From a virus, in IMG/VR virus record IMGVR_UViG_3300005827_000048, positions 1 to 35,836 of that record: 35,836 nt of DNA, one strand, 5' to 3'. The translations under genes were made by a program, and so were the position numbers. The notes beneath the pieces are model-generated. The model saw only the letters and a list, made by a program, of their open reading frames with translations, ran no database searches and was not told the origin of the DNA. Below are positions 1-8,308 of the stretch, piece after piece (position 1 is the first letter of the stretch; every line of letters starts with the position of its first letter).

Positions 1-120
1 CACGCCTTGCCAGCCGTGCCGGGAACATGCGCGGATAGATCAAGTGTTTGGGATGGCACTTCAAGCCACACATCCCCGCAACGCACGACGTTGCGGTAGA
101 TGTAAACGGTCAGGGTGTCA
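1..120. repeat. Terminal direct repeat, copy 1 (circular-assembly overlap)
   Basis: Bases 1-120 are identical to bases 35717-35836, and the identity runs to both ends of the window. One open reading frame continues in frame from base 1 to base 35716. The simplest reading is a circular or circularly permuted genome of 35,716 bases whose contig ends overlap. A true short terminal repeat is less likely because the boundary falls inside a gene. Confidence 0.95.
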
Positions 121-524
121 TACTGGCTGAGCAGGCCGGGCAATACCTGCTTACCTTCCACCCACAGCGGAGCCTGTCCGCCGCCTTTCGACCACAGCCG
201 CAGTGCCCGGCTGATTGCAAGGAAGCCGTTATTGTTTTGCGCCATGATCCCGCTGGGGGCCGTGCCGCGCTCATCTACAATCTGCCACGCCGCGCCGGGC
301 TTGTCACTCTCGCGTGATATCCAAATATCCGCGCCGTATCTCGGGAGCGTCTTTCCACAATAAGCCTGTGATACTTCATCACCCGCGACTACCCAAATCC
401 AGCCGGGCCGGTCTGCGCGCAAATTGCCATGCCCATCACCCATCCGGGCCGGGATGCGTGCGGTATAGTCCGGTTTGTTGCGCCGGGCCTTTTCTGCCAT
501 TCGTCGGTTAGCGTATTTACTCAT
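1..524 (-). CDS. Tail fibre / receptor-binding protein, N-terminal part (continues at 35716-34228)
   Basis: This is the first 174 residues of a 670-residue protein whose remainder is encoded at 35716-34228 once the circle is closed (524 + 1489 = 2013 bases, 671 codons). The start is the ATG at 524, which overlaps the methyltransferase stop as ATGA. The N terminus is basic (MSKYANRRMAEKARR). It is followed by a Trp-rich segment (GWIWVV, DIWIS, PLWVEGKQ) that could be the tail-attachment domain. The location after the tail hub and the Ser/Thr/Ala-rich remainder suggest a fibre. The receptor is unknown. Confidence in the gene is high; the fibre role is inferred from position and composition. Confidence 0.85.
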   Translation of the reverse strand, partial: MSKYANRRMAEKARRNKPDYTARIPARMGDGHGNLRADRPGWIWVVAGDEVSQAYCGKTLPRYGADIWISRESDKPGAAWQIVDERGTAPSGIMAQNNNGFLAISRALRLWSKGGGQAPLWVEGKQVLPGLLSQYDTLTVYIYRNVVRCGDVWLEVPSQTLDLSAHVPGTAGKA

Positions 525-1309
525 ATCATGGCCGCCTGTACTGGTTGCGGTTGCGCTTCATACTGGAATAGGGCGGGCTGTAATGTTGCTTCGCTTGCTC
601 GTTTTTGCATAATCTCGAAATAGTCTTGACGCTTCTCAATTCCGATGGCATTACGCCCGGTTTGGATTGCAGCTACGATAGTAGTACCGCTTCCCGCGGT
701 CATGTCAAGGACTGTTTCGCCGGGGTTGGTATATGTGCGAATTAGGTATTCATACATGGCTATGGGTTTTTGCGTGGGGTGTCCGCATAGTTCCGGGCGC
801 GTTCTATCGCCATTACTGAAGGTGATTATCGTAGTTGGGTAATACTCGTTGTTGAATGATTTGTGTTTTTCGTAATGGTGGTATACGCTGCTTTCTTCCC
901 TTGCGCTATCTCCCTTTCCGCGTGGTTTTCCGCGCACAACCATCTGCGGGTTATAAGTTGAATATCCAACGGGTGAAAAGATAACAATATCTTCATGCGC
1001 TCGCATGAGCCTGCGGTTTGCATCCAAAAATCCAACAGGTAAAACTTTATCCCAAACTGCAGCTTGACGAAACCATTCCAAATTGCTGCAAACAAGCATA
1101 CTTGTAAACGGCTGGCTGGCGGTCGTCACGAATACGCCCCGCGGCTTCAGGACATGCTTCACGGCTTCCCACATCGGCGCGAAAGGAATAACCACATCCC
1201 ACGAACAGGCAGTAGTACCATAGGGCAGGTCTGTAATGATTGCATCTACGCTGCCCGCATCCATTCCGAGCATATATTCCAGACAGTCGCCATTATGCAA
1301 AGTAATCAT
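521..1309 (-). CDS. DNA methyltransferase, N4-cytosine/N6-adenine type (beta order)
   Basis: This 262-residue S-adenosylmethionine-dependent DNA methyltransferase would methylate an exocyclic amino group. The catalytic motif IV is DLPYG (residues 27-31, a DPPY variant). It precedes the SAM-binding motif DMTAGSGTT (about 202-210), which is the beta-class order. HEDIVIFSP and HPTQKP, typical of this family, lie between them. The start is the ATG at 1309, which overlaps the hub gene stop as ATGA; a GTG two codons upstream is less likely. No cognate restriction enzyme lies beside it, so it is an orphan methyltransferase, probably protecting phage DNA or regulating it. Its position inside the tail operon, between hub and fibre, is unusual and implies late expression. 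The recognition sequence cannot be read from the sequence. Confidence 0.9.
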   Translation of the reverse strand: MITLHNGDCLEYMLGMDAGSVDAIITDLPYGTTACSWDVVIPFAPMWEAVKHVLKPRGVFVTTASQPFTSMLVCSNLEWFRQAAVWDKVLPVGFLDANRRLMRAHEDIVIFSPVGYSTYNPQMVVRGKPRGKGDSAREESSVYHHYEKHKSFNNEYYPTTIITFSNGDRTRPELCGHPTQKPIAMYEYLIRTYTNPGETVLDMTAGSGTTIVAAIQTGRNAIGIEKRQDYFEIMQKRASEATLQPALFQYEAQPQPVQAAMI

Positions 1310-4300
1310 GGGCACACATCGTAAACGAGAGAATCACCAAGATAGATTGAGCGCTCGATATTCATGGTTGAAATGTACACAGCCGCTACGGAAGTATGCA
1401 AGCCTTGCGCCGTACCGCTTCCAGGATACCATCCGCGCTGATATGAAATCGAAGTAAACAGGGTCAGCGGGTCAATGGCATTGCACAGGCCGAGCGTGTA
1501 TTTTAGGTAGGGTTGGTTAAGTCCTTCTCGCCATACCGTGCCGTTGATATTGTTGTCAGGGCCTAAGCCAGCGTAGCCGATGGAATCGGACGGGGTAAAA
1601 AACAGCGTAGCGTAAATGTACGCCGTGCTATCCGTGCGGTAACTTATTTGCTGCTGGATGGCCGTGTTAAACAGGATGGAATTTTCATTGAAACTGGTCA
1701 CCCAATCCCATTTGATGATGCCATAGCCTATGTTGGTGAAATCAGCCGACCACGTATTAGTACCGCCGCCATCGCTCAGCAGGACGTATGTCGCCGGGGA
1801 CACTTCGAGCGCAGCCTGCGCGCCGTCAGTCGACGGGCCGGAAGTCAGTACGATTTTGAAGCCAGCCACAGCCAGCGGTGATACGCCGGGGTCAAAGTTT
1901 GCCGTTAGGAATGTGCCATCGAAGGCCAGCCCGGAGCCGGTCAGAACGGGTGTTTGTTCAGCGTCAATCGCATAGATAGCAAGATTAGACGCCGCATCCC
2001 CTACTACCTTGCAGCGGATTGAGACACTTGTCGGGCCTTCCGCGTAAGATGCCGGGCGCAGTGTGCAGGGACGATAGGCAAAACTTTCCAGCGGGCCTTC
2101 GATGCCGGATAACTTCGACGGGAACCAGGTCAGGCGGAACGCGTTGCCAGGGGCAGTTGAACAGTCACCCTCAGGCGGGATTTCGGGCGGGATAACGGGC
2201 GGATCCCAACCGCTCAGGCCGGGCGTCAGGTCGAAGTCACCCGCGCTAAAGGGAGGGAACTCCCAATCGTCTACACCTGGGGCATCTGGGGGTAAAAATG
2301 TTATCCCGTCTACCCCGTCTGTTTCTTCCGCCAATGTCAGCATGGTAGACTCCGCGCCTGTTTCCGCGCTAAAGCTGTACTCCATCGACACAGGATAAAA
2401 GCGTTTCTGTGACCACGCCGCCAGCCCGCGCGGGGTTGCGCTGCTCGCAAGGGTCAGGGTGATGATGCGCCGTAAAAAGTCGGGATAATCCAGACACCAG
2501 GACAACTCAAACTCTACCGCCGGGAATGTGGAATTGACCATGCCCAGGTAATCACCTGCCAGCCGGTTGATTTCCGCTTGCGTGCTGCCTGAAAGTTCCG
2601 CCGCCGGCGCATCTACCGAGCCGAACCGATCTACTTTGTTTCCAGGTGCCCGGCTGTAAATTGTGCGCTCATTCGTGCCGTCATACGTGAGCGCGCCCAA
2701 TTCTACAATTGCGCCGGTGTCTACTGTTTCCGCGTTGAAGCTGATTTCTTCCGCAATATCCGAAGTCACACAATCGAATAGAATTTCCAGCGCCGCTTTA
2801 TCCGTGCTATCCAGCAGGGACGGCGGAACCGTCACCCAGACGCAACCAAGCGGGTCACACCATATTTTAGCCAGCAGTTTGCGCGCCGCTATGTCGGATA
2901 ATTGCGCCCAAAGGCTGCCGGGTTGCGTGCCGCATGTATACTGCCGGTCAGTCGTTCCGCTCAGGTTTACATCGCAAATGGAATAAAGCGTAGATTGCCA
3001 GCGGGCCAGCCGGTACAGGGCTTTATCCGCGTTCAGTGTTGCGTAGTGATGCCAGGCTGGGCTTGTGCCGTCTTGGATACTCACGCCGCCCAGCGTGATG
3101 CGCTCCATCCACCACGCGGGGCCGTGCGCGGTAAATGACACCGTGCCGAACTCTGGATTGACGCTGATTGATTGCCCATCAATCCAGCCGACAAACCGCA
3201 CATTCTCGCATCCGTCGTACTCGCCCTGACTGCCCGCGGTCGCCGTGCCCGCGTAATCTTTGCGATACAGCACCACAGGCGCGCGGTCGTATAACTCGCT
3301 CAAGTCTACGCCGTCCAGTCCTTCAAACCTGCACTCCCAGCCGCCGCTGTCAATGTCGCCGGATAATTGCAAATCGGTTACAGTCGCCGCAGTTGGATTG
3401 ACCAGCACTAGCCGCGTGACCGTAGTCTGTGCGCCTGTGCTATCTGTGAGCGTCAAATAGACGCGGTATGTACCCGCCGCGTCATAGGTTGCCGATGGGG
3501 TCGCCGTGGTTGTGCCGCTTGACGCGGATGCCCCGACAAATGTCCATGCGTAAGCGGATATTGTCGCGCCGGTCGGACTGTAAATCGTAGGCGCCGCAAA
3601 CTGCGTAGACACGGACGCACCGGTCAGGTCCAGAACCCGCGCCATCGGGCCGATATTGACAAGTGGGGCGAGGCTGGTATTCGGGTCGTATGCATAGCGC
3701 CCGTCTTGCAATTCGTCCGAGTCGGTGACAAAACTATCCTTGCCCCACAAGCCGTGATTATCCTTGACGGTCAAATACTGGTCGTTTGCGATCTGCACAC
3801 CAGACACCGCGCCGATTTGAAACGGGGTCAGGGTCGCATCTTCCGCGATGCGCACGATGCCAATATCTTTCAGCCCCGCCGCGCTGCCTATCCACATATC
3901 CATGCCCGCGCGGACGTTTGTAATCGTTCCTGACCCGCCATCGAACGGGATAGACTGCACGCTGTCAAGACTGCCGGGCGTGCCATTGACGCGGGCCGTG
4001 TAAATCGTGTTGTGCGCAGGGATGGCGAGCTTGTATGACTTCCAACGACCCGCCGCGCGCTGATTTTGCAGGTAGGTTGTATTCGCATACGCTGCCGTTG
4101 GGGGTGTAAACGCGGAACTGACACCCGTGCCAACCACGATACGGAACTCATCTATCCAGCCGTCAAACGCATTGCCAGAATAGCCCATTCCGACTAGCGG
4201 GCGGTTTGTCGTGTTGAGATAGTTGCTCGCGTCTGTGTAGTTTGCGCCTTCCTGCACGCCGTCCAAAAACAGCCGGGTAATACCAGCCACGCGAGAAAGG

Positions 4301-4728
4301 CAGATGTGATACCACTGCCCAGTTTGTAGCACGGTCGCCCCGCTTATGCGGTCTGCGCTGCTTACGAAATAGCGCAGGCTTGTTGTAGTCGTGTACAGTA
4401 CAGGGTAAGCGCCCTCGGCATCCGGGCGACAATCTATCATGGTATCCAGGTTTGCAATGGTATTCCAGCGCGCCCAAAAGTCGATTGTGAAATCATTGAC
4501 CAGGAAGGATAAATCCTTTGCGCCGTCACCAAAGATATAATCCCCCGTGCCATCAAACAAAGCGGATGCCCCGCCGAATTTGCTTTGTGCGGTGTCAATC
4601 TGCGCATTACCGCCCACTCCCCACGTGCGCCCGGATTGATCAGTAAACGTGGTTGCGCCGTCTGCTCCATCCATGTGGAGTAGAACCTTGACCTGTGTCT
4701 CATCGAAGGCGTCTAATAAGCCGGTCAT
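1306..4728 (-). CDS. Large tail hub/tip protein with LamG-like and PKD domains
   Basis: A 1140-residue protein follows the tape measure and two small genes, the place of the Tal-like hub in siphoviruses. About residues 10-215 look like a concanavalin/LamG fold (FGGASALFDGTGDY, FTIDFWARWN, DEFRIVVG). About 365-450 is a PKD-like Ig domain (AYAWTFVG, YDAAGTYRVYLTLTD). About 460-800 resembles the tail-associated hub region. A Pro-rich linker follows, then a C-terminal beta-rich region. LamG and PKD modules usually bind glycans or other surface polymers, so the protein probably both caps the tail tube and touches the host surface. It overlaps its neighbours by ATGA on both sides. No peptidase or lysozyme motif was recognised, so tail-linked wall degradation is not supported. 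Confidence 0.75.
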   Translation of the reverse strand: MTGLLDAFDETQVKVLLHMDGADGATTFTDQSGRTWGVGGNAQIDTAQSKFGGASALFDGTGDYIFGDGAKDLSFLVNDFTIDFWARWNTIANLDTMIDCRPDAEGAYPVLYTTTTSLRYFVSSADRISGATVLQTGQWYHICLSRVAGITRLFLDGVQEGANYTDASNYLNTTNRPLVGMGYSGNAFDGWIDEFRIVVGTGVSSAFTPPTAAYANTTYLQNQRAAGRWKSYKLAIPAHNTIYTARVNGTPGSLDSVQSIPFDGGSGTITNVRAGMDMWIGSAAGLKDIGIVRIAEDATLTPFQIGAVSGVQIANDQYLTVKDNHGLWGKDSFVTDSDELQDGRYAYDPNTSLAPLVNIGPMARVLDLTGASVSTQFAAPTIYSPTGATISAYAWTFVGASASSGTTTATPSATYDAAGTYRVYLTLTDSTGAQTTVTRLVLVNPTAATVTDLQLSGDIDSGGWECRFEGLDGVDLSELYDRAPVVLYRKDYAGTATAGSQGEYDGCENVRFVGWIDGQSISVNPEFGTVSFTAHGPAWWMERITLGGVSIQDGTSPAWHHYATLNADKALYRLARWQSTLYSICDVNLSGTTDRQYTCGTQPGSLWAQLSDIAARKLLAKIWCDPLGCVWVTVPPSLLDSTDKAALEILFDCVTSDIAEEISFNAETVDTGAIVELGALTYDGTNERTIYSRAPGNKVDRFGSVDAPAAELSGSTQAEINRLAGDYLGMVNSTFPAVEFELSWCLDYPDFLRRIITLTLASSATPRGLAAWSQKRFYPVSMEYSFSAETGAESTMLTLAEETDGVDGITFLPPDAPGVDDWEFPPFSAGDFDLTPGLSGWDPPVIPPEIPPEGDCSTAPGNAFRLTWFPSKLSGIEGPLESFAYRPCTLRPASYAEGPTSVSIRCKVVGDAASNLAIYAIDAEQTPVLTGSGLAFDGTFLTANFDPGVSPLAVAGFKIVLTSGPSTDGAQAALEVSPATYVLLSDGGGTNTWSADFTNIGYGIIKWDWVTSFNENSILFNTAIQQQISYRTDSTAYIYATLFFTPSDSIGYAGLGPDNNINGTVWREGLNQPYLKYTLGLCNAIDPLTLFTSISYQRGWYPGSGTAQGLHTSVAAVYISTMNIERSIYLGDSLVYDVCP

Positions 4729-5144
4729 GGGGTATACGTGGCAAGGTTGCTAAACCGAAACTCTACCGGCTGAAACGCGCCTTCCGTGCCCGTACCATGC
4801 CCGCGAAACTCGTAACCATCGGGCAATTCGGGCCAATGCATGATTGCCGAGTAATATCCGAATGTGACGTTATTCTCTCCAGTCGTGCGGATCACAACGG
4901 ACACGGACGCCGCCGGGCAAATTGCGCGCAAAGCTGCCCACATATCTCCAGGGATGAAGCCAAAACGCCACACAGCAGACGGGAACCCGCGCGCGTAGCT
5001 TGATCCGTCGATACAATCCACTGTTTCGGAGTAGGGGATAAACTTCGTGCCTTCACCCGGATAGATTGACGGTAACGCGCTCAGCGTTTCAACGTTCACG
5101 CGCCCCGCGTAAGTCGTGCCGATTTCAAAGGATGATACGCTCAT
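4725..5144 (-). CDS. Minor tail protein, function unknown
   Basis: This 139-residue protein sits between the tape measure region and the tail hub and overlaps both neighbouring genes by four bases. It is beta-strand rich, with no signal peptide or membrane segment. Aromatic and glycine residues are frequent (YPGEGTKFIPY, FGFIPGDMW, WPELPDGYEF). Siphovirus genes in this position often encode distal-tail or minor tail components joining the tube to the hub. The short length argues against a full distal tail protein, which is usually above 200 residues. I do not recognise a specific family. The role is inferred from gene order alone. Confidence 0.6.
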   Translation of the reverse strand: MSVSSFEIGTTYAGRVNVETLSALPSIYPGEGTKFIPYSETVDCIDGSSYARGFPSAVWRFGFIPGDMWAALRAICPAASVSVVIRTTGENNVTFGYYSAIMHWPELPDGYEFRGHGTGTEGAFQPVEFRFSNLATYTP

Positions 5145-5356
5145 AGGCCAATTACCTCAACCCGCGAAGCGTCGGAATAGTCGCCACAAAACTCATCGCC
5201 AGAAACAGCCGGGAATTTTGGCTGCCCTACTTTTCCAAGTACCGGGGCGTGTCTATGACAATGACCAGCCGGGGGCCAATCAGGATGATCTACTGCCATC
5301 CGCTCATTTACCGATGCCCATTTGACAAAGTATCTGCACGTTTCGCAAGTTTTCAT
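5141..5356 (-). CDS. Small Cys/His-rich protein (putative zinc binding)
   Basis: A 71-residue protein with an N-terminal CETCRYF, then GHCHRHAP in the middle and DEFCGDYSD near the C terminus. This C-x2-C ... C-x-H ... C arrangement suggests one zinc site. Similar tiny proteins with CxxCxxF and a later FCGxF motif are common in phage genomes and have no established function. It overlaps the tape measure gene and the minor tail gene by four bases each, so it is translated with the tail genes. A structural role at the tail tip or an assembly role is possible but not shown. Confidence 0.65.
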   Translation of the reverse strand: MKTCETCRYFVKWASVNERMAVDHPDWPPAGHCHRHAPVLGKVGQPKFPAVSGDEFCGDYSDASRVEVIGL

Positions 5357-6459
5357 AGGCTTAGTATACCTTCAATCAGCGCCCGCTGGTTGTTCCTGAC
5401 AGTGCGCCTTGATTGTCCAATCGTTGAATTGCCGATGTTGAGATTGTTCGTCACCATCGCAAGCGCCCGTTGCTGGGTGAGCCGCCCGCCGATCATGCGC
5501 TCAGCGGTTGCCGTGGTAGATGCATTTAGCACATACTCCCGCCCGCGCTCAGCACCCGCATACAGGCCGGGCCGGGCCATGTACCCGCCGGATGCTTTGC
5601 CGCCGCGGAATAGACTCTTGATGCCTTCCCAAACCGCCTTGAGCGCATCGCCAATCATGCGCCCGAGCGATTGCAGCCAGTAGCCCATAGAGACGAACAG
5701 CCGCCCCCACGCTTCCTTGACAATGACTACCAACATCCGCACAGTTTCGCCAATGTCGGCCCATGTCTGATTTGTTCCAGCCAGCGCATTGCCCAGGCCT
5801 AAGCCGATCTGCCCGCCGATCACCAACGCAAGTGCCCCGACCAGGGCCGGGATAGCTGCGGTAAATCCTGCCGCGATTGCAGCCGATAGACCAGCGCCCC
5901 CAGCCGCAGCACCCGCCGCGCCCGTAGCCGCACCAGCCGCGCCGCCGCCGATACCAACAGACGCAGCGAGTGCCTGAATGGTTGCGATGGTTTTGACCAG
6001 GTTTGCCGTGGTCACGATCAGCCCGCCCAAAACCACAAGAGTCGTCCCAATGGTAAGCGCAGCCTGCACCACGCCCGGGTTAGCTTCCGCGAAGGCTATA
6101 ACTTTTTCCAGGATGCCCGCGCCTTTTTCGAGAGCGGGCAATACCTGCGTTGCCACGATGCGCCCAAGTCGGACTTGCGACGCTTCCCACTTTGCGGATA
6201 ACTCGGTAATGCGCTTCGATACAGGTTCAGTGTCCTTGACGGTATCGGTGTACTTTTTCATTGCGAGCATGAGCGGGGCCAGGATAGCGCCGCCGCCCAG
6301 TCCAATTGTCGTTCCGACCTGGGCTACTTTCTCCATCTTTTCGCGGGTCTTGTTTGCCTGTTCTTCAATCCTGCGCAGATTGTTCACAACCTGACCCGCG
6401 CCAGCGCCTGAGCGTTTCGCGTCAATCTCAATGCCTATGCTGATTGTCTTATCTGCCAT
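5353..6459 (-). CDS. Tail tape measure protein (short)
   Basis: A 368-residue protein that sets tail length. The N-terminal 70 residues are helical and charged (NNLRRIEEQANKTREKMEKV), typical of tape measures. Long hydrophobic, Ala/Gly-rich stretches follow (about 145-240) that probably include membrane-active segments used in DNA ejection. It lies directly after the chaperone pair, the standard position. At roughly 0.15 nm per residue, 368 residues would give a tail of about 55 nm, which is short for a siphovirus. The start ATG at 6459 lies inside the last codons of the frameshifted chaperone reading frame (which ends at 6449), so translation is coupled. Confidence 0.88.
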   Translation of the reverse strand: MADKTISIGIEIDAKRSGAGAGQVVNNLRRIEEQANKTREKMEKVAQVGTTIGLGGGAILAPLMLAMKKYTDTVKDTEPVSKRITELSAKWEASQVRLGRIVATQVLPALEKGAGILEKVIAFAEANPGVVQAALTIGTTLVVLGGLIVTTANLVKTIATIQALAASVGIGGGAAGAATGAAGAAAGGAGLSAAIAAGFTAAIPALVGALALVIGGQIGLGLGNALAGTNQTWADIGETVRMLVVIVKEAWGRLFVSMGYWLQSLGRMIGDALKAVWEGIKSLFRGGKASGGYMARPGLYAGAERGREYVLNASTTATAERMIGGRLTQQRALAMVTNNLNIGNSTIGQSRRTVRNNQRALIEGILSL

Positions 6460-6990
6460 CGTTTACATCCTCAAAGCGCGCCTTTACTGCCTCGTAAGCG
6501 CCGCGTATTGTTAGCATGTCGTCTATCCAGGTTAGTTCTTCGGCCAATACCTGTGAAGGCAAAAACCGCCAATCGAACGCCGCACACACAGCGAAAACAT
6601 CATAAGCCTCCGGGTGGTGTAGCTGAATGATTGGCGGTAATTCTCCGCGCTCAGCGGTTACGAGCTGATTTAGTCGGCTGTATATTTCAGCCGTTTGCCG
6701 TTCTAATTTTTTTTTGATAGTGGAGCCGCGACAATATCCGCGTTCAATTCTTCCACGGCATCTACCAGCGGGCGACTTTCCACTAACAGCATCTTCAAAT
6801 AATCTTCACGCGGAATAAATGGATCTGTGCAGGCCGCGATAAGTGCCCATTCTTCGCTTGCGTCTGCAATTGCCTCATCAGTCAGATTTAGCGCCGCAAC
6901 ATTGCGCTGATTGATGCGCAAGCGCGCACCATGAAGGACGCCCATCTTTGAAACGGTGTATTTTCCTACTGTGATTGTTTCGGGTTCCAT
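6449..6990 (-). CDS. Tail assembly chaperone, frameshift product (gpGT-like)
   Basis: Reading the 6703-6990 gene up to the nine-A run at 6715-6707 and slipping back one base opens a second frame from 6709 to the TAA at 6449. It adds 86 residues (KLERQTAEIYSRLNQ ... FEDVNDGR) with no start codon of its own. The fused product would be 180 residues: 94 from the upstream gene plus 86. A -1 frameshift joining two overlapping frames immediately before the tape measure is the conserved lambda G/GT arrangement. There the long product recruits tape measure and tail tube subunits. The extension is Trp/Leu/Glu-rich and soluble, as expected. The open second frame and the slip site are visible directly; the slippage is inferred. 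Confidence 0.85.
6703..6990 (-). CDS. Tail assembly chaperone, unshifted product (gpG-like)
   Basis: A 95-residue soluble, acidic and mostly helical protein between the major tail protein and the tape measure. It would coat the tape measure during tail assembly and is not expected in the finished virion. It ends with LSKKN just after a run of nine A residues, where a -1 shift yields the longer GT-like form. The start ATG at 6990 shares one base with the stop codon of the major tail gene (TGATG). The family is very diverse in sequence, so the assignment rests on position, size and the frameshift site. Confidence 0.85.
   Translation of the reverse strand: MEPETITVGKYTVSKMGVLHGARLRINQRNVAALNLTDEAIADASEEWALIAACTDPFIPREDYLKMLLVESRPLVDAVEELNADIVAAPLSKKN
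6707..6715 (-). promoter_or_regulatory. Programmed -1 frameshift site (A9 slippery run)
   Basis: Nine consecutive T on the plus strand read as TCA AAA AAA AAT TAG on the minus strand. The heptamer A AAA AAA fits X XXY YYZ exactly in the zero frame, and the zero-frame stop follows two codons later. The -1 frame then stays open for 86 codons up to the tape measure start. Confidence 0.88.
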
Positions 6991-7829
6991 CAGTCCACAT
7001 CCACAGCGGTGGAGACAAGGCCATATTTCACAGCCACAAGCGCATTATTTGCCGGGGCGGTCGTCAGGTGAATGTTCGAGATGGTCAGCGCGGTAAATCC
7101 GCCAGCCGTGACAGCCGTACCCGCAACGTATACCGCCATGTTCGCGGTGCTGGCCGCGTTGTAACTGGCCGCCAGGTTGAAACTGCTGGACGTGGCATTA
7201 CCCAGGAAGAACGAGAAATGTACGCGGTTGTTACTCTCGTATTCCCGCATGGTTTCGGTCAGCTCGCGATCCACGCCAGTGGTCAGCGTGCGCCCAGTGA
7301 TTTCCGAGCTTACGATGATCGGGGAAAGGGTGTACGTAATATCCGCCCGGTCACGCCCAACCATGCTGCGGGGTTTGGCATACATCTTGCACTTGAAAAC
7401 ATACGTACCGAATGTGTCAATGCCGCTACTGTACCCTTCCTGGTACACGACCAGCCAGACGGAAATCTCACTGCCGGCGCTGCTTGTGCCCCAGCCTACC
7501 GAGTTGATTTCTGCTTCGGTGAACACGTTGGTCGCGGCGAGCATCGCCAGGGTATCAAGGTCGGAGCGGGAAACGGTCAGGGTGCCGGTCGCCGGGGCCG
7601 TGCCGGGGAAGGATGCATATTGCAAAACGCGATCATTGCCGGGATGCGCGATAATGTCAGGGTCAGGCACCACGCCTTCCAGAACGACTGACATGGGGCC
7701 GCCGATAAGCACGCCATCATAAGGCGTAATGGGTGATGTTGCCGCCGGTAGCCCGGTCGTAGCGTCACATGCGTAGATGCGCACGGATGCCAAGCCAGCG
7801 CCGAAGAATTTTTTACTTGGAGCAGCCAT
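6990..7829 (-). CDS. Major tail (tube) protein
   Basis: A 279-residue protein in the canonical place between the tail terminator and the tail chaperones. It is beta-rich with many Ser/Thr/Ala residues. About 200 residues form a tube-like core (VVLEGVVPDPDIIAHPGND, TGTLTVSRSDLDTLA, DITYTLSPIIVSSEI). The C-terminal 60-70 residues (from about SSSFNLAASYNA) look like a separate Ala/Thr-rich beta domain, as in tube proteins with a surface-exposed Ig-like addition. It would polymerise into the tail tube. The start MAAPSKKF at 7829 shares a base with the upstream gene. No other role fits the position and composition as well. Confidence 0.82.
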   Translation of the reverse strand: MAAPSKKFFGAGLASVRIYACDATTGLPAATSPITPYDGVLIGGPMSVVLEGVVPDPDIIAHPGNDRVLQYASFPGTAPATGTLTVSRSDLDTLAMLAATNVFTEAEINSVGWGTSSAGSEISVWLVVYQEGYSSGIDTFGTYVFKCKMYAKPRSMVGRDRADITYTLSPIIVSSEITGRTLTTGVDRELTETMREYESNNRVHFSFFLGNATSSSFNLAASYNAASTANMAVYVAGTAVTAGGFTALTISNIHLTTAPANNALVAVKYGLVSTAVDVD

Positions 7830-8308
7830 TAGATTAACTCCTCAATACTGATTTGAACTCGCACGCCGTAAAACACAGCGCCGGAACCGGTTGGATATTC
7901 GTACATGCCGGGCGTGATTTGTGCCGAGATTGTAGCCGTGTTTACCTGGGGGGCACTCAGGAAGCGGTAAAGCTGCCCGATTGCCCGCGCGTATTTCGCG
8001 CAATAATCGACAACGACCGGGGCCTGAACATATAGCCCGCTATCTTGCGCCGCCGCTTCGAGTAGGAAAAGGTCAGTCACAGACCACGAACACAGCGCGC
8101 CCGAACCGCTCAACACTTGCGCGCTATTGTTCCCGCCGCCCTGCCCAAGCGGAAGCAGGAGCCGGCAGGGTAGATGCGCAGTTTGCACGCTGCCGGGGAT
8201 GGATGCCAGGCTGTAAACCGTAGGGGTAGCCTGTGCGCCGTCCCTGTCGGTGTACGTGACAGCCATCGCCGCCAGTTGCGCGTAAATGCTTGTTAGGATG
8301 GATTGCAT
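7829..8308 (-). CDS. Neck / tail terminator protein
   Basis: A 159-residue protein located between the head-tail connector and the major tail protein, where siphoviruses encode the tail terminator that caps the tube and joins it to the head. It begins MQSILTSIYAQLAAMAVTY, and the C terminus (VFYGVRVQISIEELI) ends in a beta strand typical of this class. The ATG at 8308 is chosen because it overlaps the upstream TAA (TAATG). A TTG six codons further upstream is possible but lies inside the previous gene. Sequence similarity to named terminators is not obvious, so the role is inferred from order and size. Confidence 0.65.
   Translation of the reverse strand: MQSILTSIYAQLAAMAVTYTDRDGAQATPTVYSLASIPGSVQTAHLPCRLLLPLGQGGGNNSAQVLSGSGALCSWSVTDLFLLEAAAQDSGLYVQAPVVVDYCAKYARAIGQLYRFLSAPQVNTATISAQITPGMYEYPTGSGAVFYGVRVQISIEELI

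Noticed and set aside
1-120. Biological terminal repeats as in T7-like phages
   Set aside because: The repeat lies inside a coding frame that is continuous across the join and its length equals the end-to-end overlap exactly, so an assembly overlap is more likely.
5789-6394. Long plus-strand frames opposite the tape measure gene
   Set aside because: They are antisense shadows rich in Ala/Pro caused by the GC-rich codon use of the real gene; they have no binding site or coupling.
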